A stretch of DNA of 28,253 nt from Planctomycetota bacterium (GCA_022614705.1 JAKEIB010000075.1:1-28253); one strand, 5' to 3'; positions 7,179 through 14,822 are shown, numbered from the stretch's first letter. Numbers and translations: made by a program. The notes: a model not told the origin generated them from the letters alone.

Positions 7179-8432
7179 TTAGTTTGGGTAGTTTTTCCAG
7201 AACGATTCCCACTGTCCCGGCTGGCTGAGGTACAAGGCGCGGAGGTGGCAGACGGCGTCGGAGCCGTCCTCGCCCCAGCGTATGCCGCTGCCTTTGAGTC
7301 GATTCGCGACCACCGTCTTACAAGCGCTCTCCACCGGGCCGGAACCGATTTGCCAACCGTTGGCCAGGTAGCGTGGATAGTCCATGCGATGGTGATGATT
7401 GCGGAAGTAGCATAGGCACTCCGCGTGGGCTTGTCGCGCGGATGGCGGACAGCCGCTTAACTCGATGGTTTCCAGCGAGGTCAGCATCGATGCGCCTCCT
7501 TCGTGCTTCAATTGACGGCACCCAGCGCCGACTCGCTCCTGGCGTTGTGACTCATCCTCCGCATACAAGGCCAAGCCCAGCTCGGTGAGGTGCTCGGCCG
7601 CGTGCCAGAAGTCGAGGATCCGCTCCGCTCGCGGAAAGTTCTTGCGAAAGAATTCTTCCAAGCCATTGCCGCCATCGGAGAGCGCGATCTGCTGCTCGGC
7701 GTCGTCCCAACCGACTTGCGCCGCCTGGCGCCTGAGTTGCAAGCCCAGTTCATCCAACGCGTAAAAACCCGCTAAATATCGCACAGAATGGGGTTCCACC
7801 GGGCGATCGTCATGCGCGCTGCGCGGGTTGTAAACCATGCCCACGTAGGCCATGCGACCCTCACAGCGCGCGCCACCTGAGCCTTGCTGACGGACACCCG
7901 TGGCATCCAGACTGACGGAGGCGCACGTCTTGCCGCGCGCATCGCGCTGCCAAGCCCAGGGTTTGCGTTCGCCGAACGTCACCTTCTCCTCGAGCAGCTT
8001 GGCCAGCCGCGCTCCGGCCCCTTCGGTGACGCGCTCAACTGTCGATTCGCTCAACCGCAACCCGCACAGTTTTTGTAAGGTCACTTCGGCCGACTGCGCG
8101 AAGCTGTTCTGCAGGCCGGCGATGCTGGCCACTTCGCTGGCCGCGGGCGTGAGGGTGGCCAACCCCAATCCCAAAACATGATCCCAGGGAACATGGTCGC
8201 GGCCGCAACTGCGGCAATGGTAGTAACAACGCTCGACATGGAGCGAGCCCAACAAACTCTCGCACCACTTCCCGCGCCGCTCTACAAACCGGGCATCCCG
8301 CCGGCAGTGCGGGCAGACTAAGCTAGCTCCCTCGTACCCGCCCCTTTTTTTGCCGCTCGTCGGCGGCTGTTTCCAGCACCCGAGCTCCCAGCTCGTGCAC
8401 CCGATCACGCAGCTCGAACTCCGTCTGCCCAA
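7179..8432 (-). CDS. ISKra4-like transposase, main DDE part
   Basis: Carries the catalytic domain of the transposase. The real protein continues from the N-terminal part at about 8350; the codons upstream of that in this frame are probably not used. Features in order: a zinc-finger-like region (CPHCRRDARF, then YYHCRSCGRDHVPWD), SLDATGVRQQG with the likely first catalytic Asp, IALSDGGNGLEEFF with the second, LDFWHAAEHL, and the C-terminal GSGPVESACKTVVANRLKGSG with the catalytic Glu and basic recognition residues. All three acidic positions appear intact, so only the frame break near 8345 stands against activity. Confidence 0.85.
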   Translation of the reverse strand: MGRRSSSCVIGCTSWELGCWKQPPTSGKKRGGYEGASLVCPHCRRDARFVERRGKWCESLLGSLHVERCYYHCRSCGRDHVPWDHVLGLGLATLTPAASEVASIAGLQNSFAQSAEVTLQKLCGLRLSESTVERVTEGAGARLAKLLEEKVTFGERKPWAWQRDARGKTCASVSLDATGVRQQGSGGARCEGRMAYVGMVYNPRSAHDDRPVEPHSVRYLAGFYALDELGLQLRRQAAQVGWDDAEQQIALSDGGNGLEEFFRKNFPRAERILDFWHAAEHLTELGLALYAEDESQRQERVGAGCRQLKHEGGASMLTSLETIELSGCPPSARQAHAECLCYFRNHHHRMDYPRYLANGWQIGSGPVESACKTVVANRLKGSGIRWGEDGSDAVCHLRALYLSQPGQWESFWKNYPN

Positions 8433-8577
8433 GCAACTGGTGGTTCGGCTTCGAGGCCATCAACCTCGCCATCGTCTTGAGCTCCGCATCGAACGCTCCT
8501 CGCAATCGCTCGTAAATCCGCCGCGATTCGGCCTCTTGTTCCTCGTTCAACTCCACGTTCGGTTTACTGCGAGACAT
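8323..8577 (-). CDS. ISKra4-like transposase, N-terminal part
   Basis: An 84-residue frame holding the N-terminal region of the transposase: a helical, charged segment (ELNEEQEAESRRIYERLRGAFDAEL) followed by LLGQTEFELRDRVHELGARVLETAADERQKK. The family then normally reads into a Cys-rich zinc-binding region, but here the frame turns into GRVRGS and stops. The continuation lies one frame away, starting at the A7G4 run on the minus strand (8351-8341). A single-base change, or a +1 (equivalently -2) ribosomal shift, would join the parts into a protein of about 465 residues. Alone, this part has no known activity. Confidence 0.75.
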   Translation of the reverse strand: MSRSKPNVELNEEQEAESRRIYERLRGAFDAELKTMARLMASKPNHQLLGQTEFELRDRVHELGARVLETAADERQKKGRVRGS

Positions 8578-8807
8578 GATACTCCCTCCAAATTCGGCGG
8601 AAAATAGGCAAACCCCTTCGTAACACTACTATCAGACCAAATTTTCCACCCACAATCGAGACGCTCACACAGCGAAGAAAGCGAGAAAGCGATCGCGATT
8701 AGCCATCAAGGCCCTCGCCCTTGTCGGCCGAGCGGAGGGGCGGTAGACTGTTGAATTCCGATATTTTCGCTGTCTTAAGCGTCCGCGACCGGCGGACTTT
8801 GCGCATC

Positions 8808-9242
8808 ATGAAAACCTACATGGCGAAGCCGGGCGAAGTCGAGCAGAAGTGGCACGTCATCGACGCCACGGACCAGATCGTCGGGCGGCTTGCCGGCCGC
8901 ATCGCCGTACTGCTCATGGGCAAACACCGGCCGACATACACGCCGCACGTCGACACAGGCGATTTCGTGGTCGTCATCAATGCCGAGAAGGTGAAGCTCA
9001 CCGGCAAGAAGTGGCAACAGAAAGAGTATCGTTGGTACACCGGCTACCCGGGCCAGCGGGCCGTCAAAGCGGAAACTCGCCTGGAGCGCAAGCCCGAGCT
9101 GATTCTTCACGAGGCCGTGCGGCGCATGCTGCCCAAGAACAAACTCGCGTACAAGATGATCAATAAGCTCAAGATCTACGCCGGCGCGGAGCACCCGCAC
9201 CAGGCGCAACAGCCGGAGCAGCTTGAGTTGGCGGCGAAGTAG
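8808..9242 (+). CDS. rplM: 50S ribosomal protein L13
   Basis: Large-subunit protein L13, one of the early assembly proteins that binds 23S rRNA. From ATG 8808 the protein is 144 residues, the usual size. It contains WHVIDATDQIVGRLAGRIA, MGKHRPTYTPHVDTGDFVVVINAEKV, LTGKKWQQKEYRWYTGYPG and the C-terminal AVRRMLPKNKLAYKMINKLKIYAGAEHPH, all typical of the family. An open frame extends upstream to 8721 but lacks family similarity, so I place the start at 8808. rpsI follows, the universal gene order. The nearby insertion sequence ends about 137 bp upstream and may have displaced the original promoter. Confidence 0.97.
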   Translation: MKTYMAKPGEVEQKWHVIDATDQIVGRLAGRIAVLLMGKHRPTYTPHVDTGDFVVVINAEKVKLTGKKWQQKEYRWYTGYPGQRAVKAETRLERKPELILHEAVRRMLPKNKLAYKMINKLKIYAGAEHPHQAQQPEQLELAAK

Positions 9243-9245
9243 CAC

Positions 9246-9303
9246 GTAGGTCAGGCTTTAGCCTGACATGACCACACATACGTTAGGCTAAAGCCTGACC
9301 TAC
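9246..9303. repeat. Inverted repeat between rplM and rpsI (GTAGGTCAGGC family)
   Basis: The 22-bp arms 9246-9267 and 9282-9303 match with one mismatch (GTAGGTCAGGCTTTAGCC... against GTTAGGCTAAAGCCTGACC...), and each arm contains its own palindrome GTCAGGCT/AGCCTGAC. The same family begins at 28211. In the rplM-rpsI transcript it would form a strong hairpin between the two ribosomal genes. Confidence 0.85.
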
Positions 9304-9328
9304 CACTGAATCCCGAACTCTCCCGTCC

Positions 9329-9733
9329 ATGCCTACCGCAGAAAAAGTAATCGACGCTCTGGGAACCGGCCGCCGCAAGACCTCGGTGGCCCGCGTGCGG
9401 ATTCGCGCCGGCAACGGCAAACTCCAAATCAACGAGCGCGAACTCGAGGACTTTTTCAAGATTCAGCAGGACCGCAACGCGGTTGTGGCGCCGCTGGAAC
9501 ACGCGGGCGTTCGAAACAGCGTCGACGTGGTGATTCGGGTCCACGGCGGCGGCAGCACGGGCCAGGCCGGGGCGTGCATGCAGGGCATTGCGCGCGCGCT
9601 GATGCGGTACGACAGCGACCTGGACGCCAAGCTCCGCGAGAAGAACTTCCTCACTCGCGACGCCCGCATGAAAGAGCGTAAGAAGCCAGGCCTCCACGGC
9701 GCCCGCCGCGGCACGCAGTTCTCCAAGCGGTAG
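9329..9733 (+). CDS. rpsI: 30S ribosomal protein S9
   Basis: Small-subunit protein S9, whose C-terminal tail reaches the P-site tRNA in the ribosome. The 134-residue product has GTGRRKTSVARVRIRAGNG, the DVVIRVHGGGSTGQAGA core and the conserved basic end KKPGLHGARRGTQFSKR, finishing in SKR as expected. It follows rplM, with the palindromic repeat at 9246-9303 in the gap; the two are probably co-transcribed. Confidence 0.97.
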   Translation: MPTAEKVIDALGTGRRKTSVARVRIRAGNGKLQINERELEDFFKIQQDRNAVVAPLEHAGVRNSVDVVIRVHGGGSTGQAGACMQGIARALMRYDSDLDAKLREKNFLTRDARMKERKKPGLHGARRGTQFSKR

Positions 9734-9759
9734 CCTCCGCGACAATCGCGCCGTCCTCG

Positions 9760-9901
9760 GTGTGCCACTGCTTGCGGCATACCAGGTTGCACCCTCGCGC
9801 GACAAAGCACTGCTCGCTGTTAAGAGGTCCAGGCGTACGGCGGCAAGCAGTGCGTTTTTCGATCAGCGACGGTCCCTATTTCGCCGCGAGCAGTGGCACA
9901 C
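9760..9901 (+). terminator. Nested inverted repeat and likely terminator after rpsI
   Basis: The outer arms GTGTGCCACTGCTTGCGGC (9760-9778) and GCCGCGAGCAGTGGCACAC (9883-9901) match with one mismatch. Inside them GCACTGCTCGC (9807-9817) and GCAAGCAGTGC (9843-9853) pair, followed by a five-T run at 9855-9859. The inner pair with the T-run looks like a Rho-independent terminator for the plus-strand ribosomal operon, though the loop is long. The outer palindrome may be a dispersed repeat. Confidence 0.55.
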
Positions 9902-9967
9902 CCCGCCAGCGCATGGTTTAATGTCGGCTCCTTCACCCCGACCTCGGACCTCCGACCTCTCCCCCCC

Positions 9968-10261
9968 ATGACCGACCTCGAACCAAAACTATTCGTGTTC
10001 CTGCTATCGACGTTCCTGGGACTCGAAGTGATTCGCCGCGTTTCGCCGCTGTTGCACACACCGCTGATGTCGCTGACCAACGCCATCTCGGCCATTGCGG
10101 TCGTGGCCGCGATTCAGGTAATTTCCGAGTCGGGCACAAAGTTCAGCACGATCCTCGGCACGCTGGCGGTCATCGCGGCGACGACGAACATCGTGGGCGG
10201 ATTTTGGATCACCGATCGCATGCTGAAAATGTTCCGCCGGGAGACGCGCCACCGTGACTGA
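9968..10261 (+). CDS. pntAb: NAD(P) transhydrogenase subunit alpha part 2 (PntAb)
   Basis: A 97-residue membrane protein corresponding to the first transmembrane part of the proton-translocating transhydrogenase. It has about three hydrophobic segments (LFVFLLSTFLGLEVI, AISAIAVVAAIQVI, ILGTLAVIAATTNIVGGFWITDRML) and ends MFRRE. The ATG at 9968 fits the family start; the open frame runs further upstream without support. It overlaps pntB by 8 bp, indicating translational coupling. In three-gene systems pntAa, the soluble NAD(H)-binding domain, normally precedes this gene; here rpsI and a terminator-like repeat precede it, so pntAa must be elsewhere. Confidence 0.92.
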   Translation: MTDLEPKLFVFLLSTFLGLEVIRRVSPLLHTPLMSLTNAISAIAVVAAIQVISESGTKFSTILGTLAVIAATTNIVGGFWITDRMLKMFRRETRHRD

Positions 10262-11690
10262 CGCCTTCGCAAACTTCGGCCTGTTGGCCGCCGTCGTCCG
10301 CTCCACTGGCGAGCGACCTACGAACTACGTCGTCGCCGCCCTGGCGGCCGCGGCCCTGTTTATCCTGTCGCTCAAGTGGCTCAGCCATCCGCGGACCGCG
10401 CGGCGCGGCGTGCGTGCCGGTGAAATCGGCATGGCCGTGGCGGTCGTCGCCACGCTGCTGATCTTCCACGTCGACTGGCATTGGGTGCTGGTGGGCATCG
10501 TCGTCGGCTCGCTCGTCGGCGCGCCGATGGCGATCTGGATGCCGATGACGGCCGTGCCGCAACGGACGGCTCTGTCGCACGCGTTCGGCGCCCTGGCCGC
10601 GGCGCTGGTCGGCATTGCTCACTACTACGAGCCTCACGGGGCGACGATCGATCGCTTCACGATGGGCATCCTGGCTTTCGAAGTGCTGCTTGGAAGCCTT
10701 ACGTTCACCGGCAGCCTGGTTGCTTTTGGCAAACTGCAGGAGCTGATTCCCAGTTCCATCAAAGGCCTGCCGAATCAAAACCTTATCAATTTCTTGCTGC
10801 TGGGTGCGGCCGCACTCGCCGCCCTGTGGCTGATTGTGTTTCCGTCGCACTATGTCGTATTCATTCTGCTCGTGCTGCTGGGCCTCGCGTTCGGCCTGTG
10901 CCTGGTGATGCCGATCGGCGGGGCCGACATGCCGACCGTCATCTCCCTGCTCAATTCCTACGCCGGCCTTTCGGCCAGCCTGATGGGCTTCGTGCTCGAC
11001 AACTATCTGCTCATCATCGCCGGCGCGCTCGACGGCTCCTCCGGTCTGATTCTGTCGATCATCATGTGCAAGGCGATGAACCGATCGTTCACGAACGTGC
11101 TCTTCGGTCGGATGGATCCCAGCAGCACGGCGTCGGCCGATGACGTGTACGGCGGCAAAGTGAAATCGGCGTCGCCGGAGGACGTCGCCATGCTGCTCGA
11201 CGGCGTGCAGCGGGTGGTCGTTGTGCCCGGATACGGCTTGGCCGTTGCGCAGGCGCAGCACGCGGTTCGCGAGCTGTTCAATATGCTGGAAGAGCGGGGC
11301 ACGACCGTCGAGTTCGCGATTCACCCCGTGGCGGGCCGCATGCCGGGACACATGAACGTGCTGCTGGCCGAGGCCGACATTCCGTACGACAAGCTGAAGG
11401 AAATGGACGAGATCAATCCGAGCTTCGGCCAAACCGACGTGGCGATCGTTATCGGCGCCAACGACGTGGTGAACCCGCTGGCCAAGACCGATCCCAAGAG
11501 CCCGATTGCCGGCATGCCGATTCTCAACGTGGGCGCGGCCCGCACGGTCGTTGTCGTGAAGCGCAGCCTGAGCCCGGGTTTCGCTGGCATCCCGAACCCG
11601 CTTTTCGCCGCCGACAACACGCTGATGCTTTTTGAGGACGGCAAAAAGGCCGTCATCGATATCGTGGCGGCCATGAAAGAAGCGGCGTGA
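10254..11690 (+). CDS. pntB: NAD(P) transhydrogenase subunit beta
   Basis: A 478-residue membrane protein. With PntAa and PntAb it uses the proton gradient to reduce NADP+ with NADH. Multiple transmembrane helices run through about residue 280, including PIGGADMPTVISLLNSYAG and DGSSGLILSIIMCKAMNRS. The C-terminal NADP(H)-binding domain has VPGYGLAVAQAQH, HPVAGRMPGHMNVLLAEA, VIGANDVVNP and KRSLSPGFAGIPNPLF, all standard for subunit beta. The start is GTG at 10254, overlapping pntAb by 8 bp. A palindromic repeat immediately downstream (11704-11775) could end or stabilise the transcript. Confidence 0.96.
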   Translation: MTDAFANFGLLAAVVRSTGERPTNYVVAALAAAALFILSLKWLSHPRTARRGVRAGEIGMAVAVVATLLIFHVDWHWVLVGIVVGSLVGAPMAIWMPMTAVPQRTALSHAFGALAAALVGIAHYYEPHGATIDRFTMGILAFEVLLGSLTFTGSLVAFGKLQELIPSSIKGLPNQNLINFLLLGAAALAALWLIVFPSHYVVFILLVLLGLAFGLCLVMPIGGADMPTVISLLNSYAGLSASLMGFVLDNYLLIIAGALDGSSGLILSIIMCKAMNRSFTNVLFGRMDPSSTASADDVYGGKVKSASPEDVAMLLDGVQRVVVVPGYGLAVAQAQHAVRELFNMLEERGTTVEFAIHPVAGRMPGHMNVLLAEADIPYDKLKEMDEINPSFGQTDVAIVIGANDVVNPLAKTDPKSPIAGMPILNVGAARTVVVVKRSLSPGFAGIPNPLFAADNTLMLFEDGKKAVIDIVAAMKEAA

Positions 11691-11703
11691 GGGACATTCC
11701 GCC

Positions 11704-11775
11704 TAGCCGCGACCTTAACGGGTCGCCGGAACGGGGATCGCCAATTCTCCGGCGACCCGTTTGGGGTCGCGGCTA
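11704..11775. repeat. Palindromic repeat TAGCCGCGACC family (copy 1)
   Basis: The arms 11704-11730 (TAGCCGCGACCTTAACGGGT...) and 11748-11775 are near-perfect inverted repeats around a 17-nt loop. The same family appears at 14750-14806 after feoB. Both copies follow the last codons of membrane-protein genes within about 15 bp. Confidence 0.85.
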
Positions 11776-11830
11776 ATTTGGGACTCACGCGCTTTGCAGG
11801 GTTTGGCAGGATTGGCGCTAAACTGCCCTG

Positions 11831-11859
11831 TTGTAAAGCGCGCCGCGATTTCCTAGAAT
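11831..11859 (+). promoter_or_regulatory. Sigma70-like promoter of the feo operon
   Basis: TTGTAA (11831-11836) and TAGAAT (11854-11859) are 17 bp apart and face the feo genes. Predicted initiation near 11866 would leave almost no leader before the TTG at 11875, supporting GTG 11923 as the real start of the first feoA gene. Confidence 0.65.
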
Positions 11860-11875
11860 CTATGGAGATAGCTGT

Positions 11876-11890
11876 TGAGATTTATTCTCA
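11876..11890. promoter_or_regulatory. Fur-box-like operator (7-1-7 palindrome)
   Basis: TGAGATTTATTCTCA is a palindrome with perfect 5-bp arms. On the minus strand, TGAGAATAAATCTCA agrees at 11 of 14 positions with the classical 7-1-7 Fur pattern TGATAATNATTATCA. It lies about 10 bp after the predicted transcription start, where a bound metalloregulator would block transcription. The function is inferred from position and match. Confidence 0.6.
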
Positions 11891-11922
11891 TTTGCAACCA
11901 GGCCCTGTGTGCTAGCCCCAGC

Positions 11923-12156
11923 GTGGAAACCATCCCCATCACTCAGCTTCGCCGTGGCGAAGTGGCTGACATCTCGCAGGTCGTCGGTTCGGCGGAGCAG
12001 GTTCGCCGACTGGAAGAGCTCGGCCTGCGCGCGGGGGCGCGCTTGGAAGTCGTGCGTGGCGGTTCGCCCTGCATTGTCCGCGTCGGCGGCGCCAAGCTAT
12101 GCTTCCGCCACGACGAACTGCTTCACGTTTTGGTGACACCCAGGAAGACGACATGA
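11923..12156 (+). CDS. feoA: FeoA-domain protein (first)
   Basis: A small SH3-like cytoplasmic protein of 77 residues that supports the Fe(II) transporter FeoB. It starts at GTG with METIPITQLRRGEVADI and continues with the family pattern LEELGLRAGARLEVVRGGSPCIVRVGGAKLCFRHDE. The upstream TTG at 11875 lies inside the operator region and is unlikely. The stop overlaps the start of the next feoA gene (ATGA at 12153-12156), so the two are translationally coupled. Tandem FeoA genes ahead of FeoB are a known arrangement. A regulatory rather than structural role for one copy is possible. Confidence 0.88.
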   Translation: METIPITQLRRGEVADISQVVGSAEQVRRLEELGLRAGARLEVVRGGSPCIVRVGGAKLCFRHDELLHVLVTPRKTT

Positions 12157-12374
12157 CGCGTTCAGCGGCCGACCTTGCCACGGGCGAATCGGCGCGGGTG
12201 GTCCGCATCGTGGAAGCCGACGAAGTGAGTCGACGCCTGTTGGAGATGGGCGTCACACCCGGCGTGGAAATCCGACGCCTTGGCGCCGCCCCACTCGGCG
12301 ACCCGCTCGAATTCGAGCTGCGCGGCTATCGGCTGAGTTTACGCCGCAAAGAAGCGGAACAGGTTGAAATCTAA
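12153..12374 (+). CDS. feoA: FeoA-domain protein (second)
   Basis: A 73-residue FeoA-family protein with ESARVVRIVEADEVSRRLLEMGVTPGVEIRRLGAAPLGDPLEFELRGYRLSLRRKEAEQVEI, the classic pattern of an SH3-like barrel with an LLEMGVTPG turn. The ATG at 12153 overlaps the previous stop. It probably contacts the cytoplasmic G-domain of FeoB. It is separated from feoB by a palindromic repeat of about 150 bp. Confidence 0.92.
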   Translation: MTRSAADLATGESARVVRIVEADEVSRRLLEMGVTPGVEIRRLGAAPLGDPLEFELRGYRLSLRRKEAEQVEI

Positions 12375-12527
12375 CCACAGAGGACACAGAGGGCACGGAG
12401 AGGAATTATTGAACAGGAGGAAACGGAGAGAACGGGGAGTTGATTGTGTATTTTTCTCTGTTGCCTCTGTTACCTCCTGTTCAAATCAATTTCGTTCCTC
12501 CTCGGTGTTCTCTGTGCACTCAGTGGT
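12374..12527. repeat. Long imperfect inverted repeat (CCACAGAGGACACAGAG family)
   Basis: The whole gap between the second feoA and feoB is a nested palindrome. The inner arms TTGAACAGGAGG (12409-12420) and CCTCCTGTTCAA (12473-12484) are perfect. The outer arms, starting ACCACAGAGGACACAGAG and ending CTCTGTGCACTCAGTGGT, pair imperfectly. The same purine-rich text appears at 7071. Inside an operon it should form a strong RNA hairpin and may adjust the FeoA-to-FeoB ratio. Confidence 0.8.
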
Positions 12528-12541
12528 AGATCTATTTCCTT

Positions 12542-14743
12542 ATGTCCACTGCCGCGTTGCTTAAAACGATTCGCGTCGCTCTCGTCGGTAACCCAAACAC
12601 CGGCAAGAGCACGCTGTTTACTGCGCTCGCCGGCGTGCGGCAGCGGGTGGGCAATTATCCGGGCGTCACCGTCGAGAAGAAGACGGGGCACGTGCACCAC
12701 GAATCGCATCGATTCGAGCTCATCGACTTGCCGGGCACCTACAGTCTCGCACCGCGATCGCCCGACGAGATGGTGGCGGTGGACGTATTGCTGGGACGTC
12801 GCGATAGCGTTGGGCCGCCAGATGTGGTGCTGTCCATCGTCGATGCCGCAAACCTCGAGCGCAATCTGTTCCTGGTGAGCCAGGTGTTGTCGCTGGGGCT
12901 GCCGACGGTCGTGGCGCTGAACATGGTCGACGTGGCCCGCGATCGGAAGATTGAAATCGACGTCGACGCGCTGTCGCGACGGCTGGGCGTACCCGTGGTC
13001 GCCGTGCAAGCGAACCAGCGCGTGGGTATTGCGGCACTATTAAATGCACTGTCCACCGCCGCTCGCGGCTTAGCGCGACCAAATCACCACCCTTTTCCCG
13101 AAGTCTTCCAGCAACACGCTCGCGAACTTACTGGGTGGCTCGCCACGCGGCAACCGTTGCCACACTGTCTTGTCGAGCGCTTGCTATTAGACAGCGACGG
13201 TTACCTCGAAAGCGAAATCTTGAACGGCGCGGCGGAAGAGGGCGCGACGAAACTCCGCGAAGCGCGCGAAGCGCTGGCCGCCGCCGGCTATCCGGTGCCG
13301 GCCGTCGAAGCGATCGCCCGTTACGATTGGATCGCGCGCGTGCTGGATGGCGTCGCCCGCCGGCCGGACGACCATCAGCCCACCACCAGCGACCGCATCG
13401 ACGGCGTGCTCACGCACAAGCTGTGGGGCACGCTAATTTTCATCGCCACGATGGCCGTACTGTTTTCCTCGATATTTATTCTGGCCGTGCCGCTGATGGA
13501 TGCCATCGATGGCGCGATCGGCTGGCTGGGCGCGGCGGTGGAGAGCCGCATGGCGGCAGGCGCCCTGCGATCGCTCGTGGTGGATGGCGCGATCGGAGGC
13601 GTCGGCGCGGTGGTGATTTTCTTGCCACAGATTCTCCTGTTATTCCTGTTCATCGCACTGTTGGAAGACTGTGGCTACATGGCCCGGGCCGCGTTTTTGA
13701 TGGACCGGTTGATGGCCGGCGTGGGCCTTAGCGGTAAATCGTTCATTCCACTCTTGTCGTCGTTTGCTTGCGCGGTGCCCGGCATCATGGCCACGCGCGT
13801 GATCGAAAATCGCCGCGATCGCCTGGCCACGATCCTCATTGCGCCGCTGATGAGTTGCTCGGCCCGGCTGCCCGTGTACGTGATTCTCATCGGCGCGTTC
13901 GTTCCGGCGCAACATTACCTGGGCGGCGTCGTTGGCTTGCAAGGCCTCGTTCTACTGTCGATGTATTCGATCGGCGTCCTCGTGGCGATTGGCGTCGCCT
14001 GGTTGTTGAAAAGATCGCTGCTTCGCGGCTCGACGCCGCCATTTGTGCTGGAGCTGCCGAGCTACAAAATGCCGTCGATTCGCACCGTGACGTGGCGGAT
14101 GGCCGAGCGCGGCTGGGCGTTTTTGGCGCGGGCCGGCACGGTGATCTTCGCCGTGACGATCGTTATCTGGGCACTGGCCTACTATCCGCGCAGCGAGGAG
14201 CGCGTCGCCGGCGACATCGCGGCCCAACGTGCGGAACTGGCGGGCGACGCCGCGGCCCTCGCCGAGTTCGACAATCCCGAACAGCTCGAATATCTCACGG
14301 CCAGCTTGCATCAGCGATACAGTTTTCTGGGCAGAGCAGGGCAGTGGATTGAGCCGGTGGTGCGGCCGCTTGGCTGGGATTGGCGGATCGGCTGCGCGGC
14401 GATCGCCTCGTTCCCGGCCCGCGAGGTGGTGATGGGCGTGCTGGGGGTGATCTATCAGCTCGGGCCGGATGTCGACGTCGGCGCCGAAGGCGACCAGAGT
14501 CGGCTGCAGGATCGGCTTCGCGCCGCCCGGTGGGACGACACGGGGAGGCCGGTGTACAATCTACCGGTCGCCCTGTCGATCATGGTGTTCTTCGCGCTCT
14601 GCGCCCAATGCGCGGCGACGCTGGCCGTGATCCGTCGCGAGACGAACAGCTGGCGCTGGCCGGTGTTTACGTTTGCGTACATGACGGCGCTGGCGTATGT
14701 GGGAGCGCTAGTGACATACCAGATCGGAATTCGCTTGATTTGA
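12542..14743 (+). CDS. feoB: Ferrous iron transporter FeoB
   Basis: An inner-membrane Fe(II) transporter with an N-terminal G-protein domain, 733 residues. G1 is GNPNTGKST (16-24), the G2 region GNYPGVTVEKK follows, G3 is DLPGTYS (62-68) and G4 is NMVD (127-130). The membrane half has two Gate-type regions with the conserved LLEDCGYMARAAFLMDR, PLLSSFACAVPGIMATR and SCSARLPVYVILIGAF segments, which include the Cys residues usual in the translocation pathway, and a final hydrophobic part containing FPAREVVMGVLGVIYQ. Length and motifs are normal and there is no sign of decay. It lies in an operon with two feoA genes and a small Cys-rich membrane protein. Confidence 0.97.
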   Translation: MSTAALLKTIRVALVGNPNTGKSTLFTALAGVRQRVGNYPGVTVEKKTGHVHHESHRFELIDLPGTYSLAPRSPDEMVAVDVLLGRRDSVGPPDVVLSIVDAANLERNLFLVSQVLSLGLPTVVALNMVDVARDRKIEIDVDALSRRLGVPVVAVQANQRVGIAALLNALSTAARGLARPNHHPFPEVFQQHARELTGWLATRQPLPHCLVERLLLDSDGYLESEILNGAAEEGATKLREAREALAAAGYPVPAVEAIARYDWIARVLDGVARRPDDHQPTTSDRIDGVLTHKLWGTLIFIATMAVLFSSIFILAVPLMDAIDGAIGWLGAAVESRMAAGALRSLVVDGAIGGVGAVVIFLPQILLLFLFIALLEDCGYMARAAFLMDRLMAGVGLSGKSFIPLLSSFACAVPGIMATRVIENRRDRLATILIAPLMSCSARLPVYVILIGAFVPAQHYLGGVVGLQGLVLLSMYSIGVLVAIGVAWLLKRSLLRGSTPPFVLELPSYKMPSIRTVTWRMAERGWAFLARAGTVIFAVTIVIWALAYYPRSEERVAGDIAAQRAELAGDAAALAEFDNPEQLEYLTASLHQRYSFLGRAGQWIEPVVRPLGWDWRIGCAAIASFPAREVVMGVLGVIYQLGPDVDVGAEGDQSRLQDRLRAARWDDTGRPVYNLPVALSIMVFFALCAQCAATLAVIRRETNSWRWPVFTFAYMTALAYVGALVTYQIGIRLI

Positions 14744-14749
14744 AAGTAT

Positions 14750-14806
14750 TAGCCGCGACCCCAACGGGTCGCCGGCCGATCCCGGCGATCCGTTGGATCG
14801 CGGCTA
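14750..14806. repeat. Palindromic repeat TAGCCGCGACC family (copy 2)
   Basis: The arms TAGCCGCGACCCCAACGGGT (from 14750) and the matching half ending CGCGGCTA (14806) form a strong hairpin directly after feoB. It is homologous to the repeat at 11704-11775 after pntB. Confidence 0.85.
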
Positions 14807-14822
14807 TTTCAGATTGTTTATT

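Larger units (their letters stand above)
7158..8670 (-). mobile_element. ISKra4-like insertion sequence, 1513 bp
   Basis: Both ends can be read. Terminal inverted repeats of 21 bp with two mismatches lie at 7158-7178 (GTGTGAGCGTCACGTTTGTG...) and 8650-8670 (complement beginning GTGTGAGCGTCTCGATTGTG). A 5-bp direct repeat AGCGA flanks both sides (7153-7157 and 8671-8675), consistent with target-site duplication. The transposase lies on the minus strand and its stop codon directly abuts the left terminal repeat. The element sits between the ketosynthase-like gene and rplM. The sharp ends suggest a fairly recent insertion, but the transposase frame is broken (see the two coding parts). Confidence 0.88.

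Noticed and set aside
10209..11432. A 407-codon minus-strand frame opposite pntB
   Set aside because: Rich in His, Arg and Gln with no motif; it is a shadow of the clear pntB frame.
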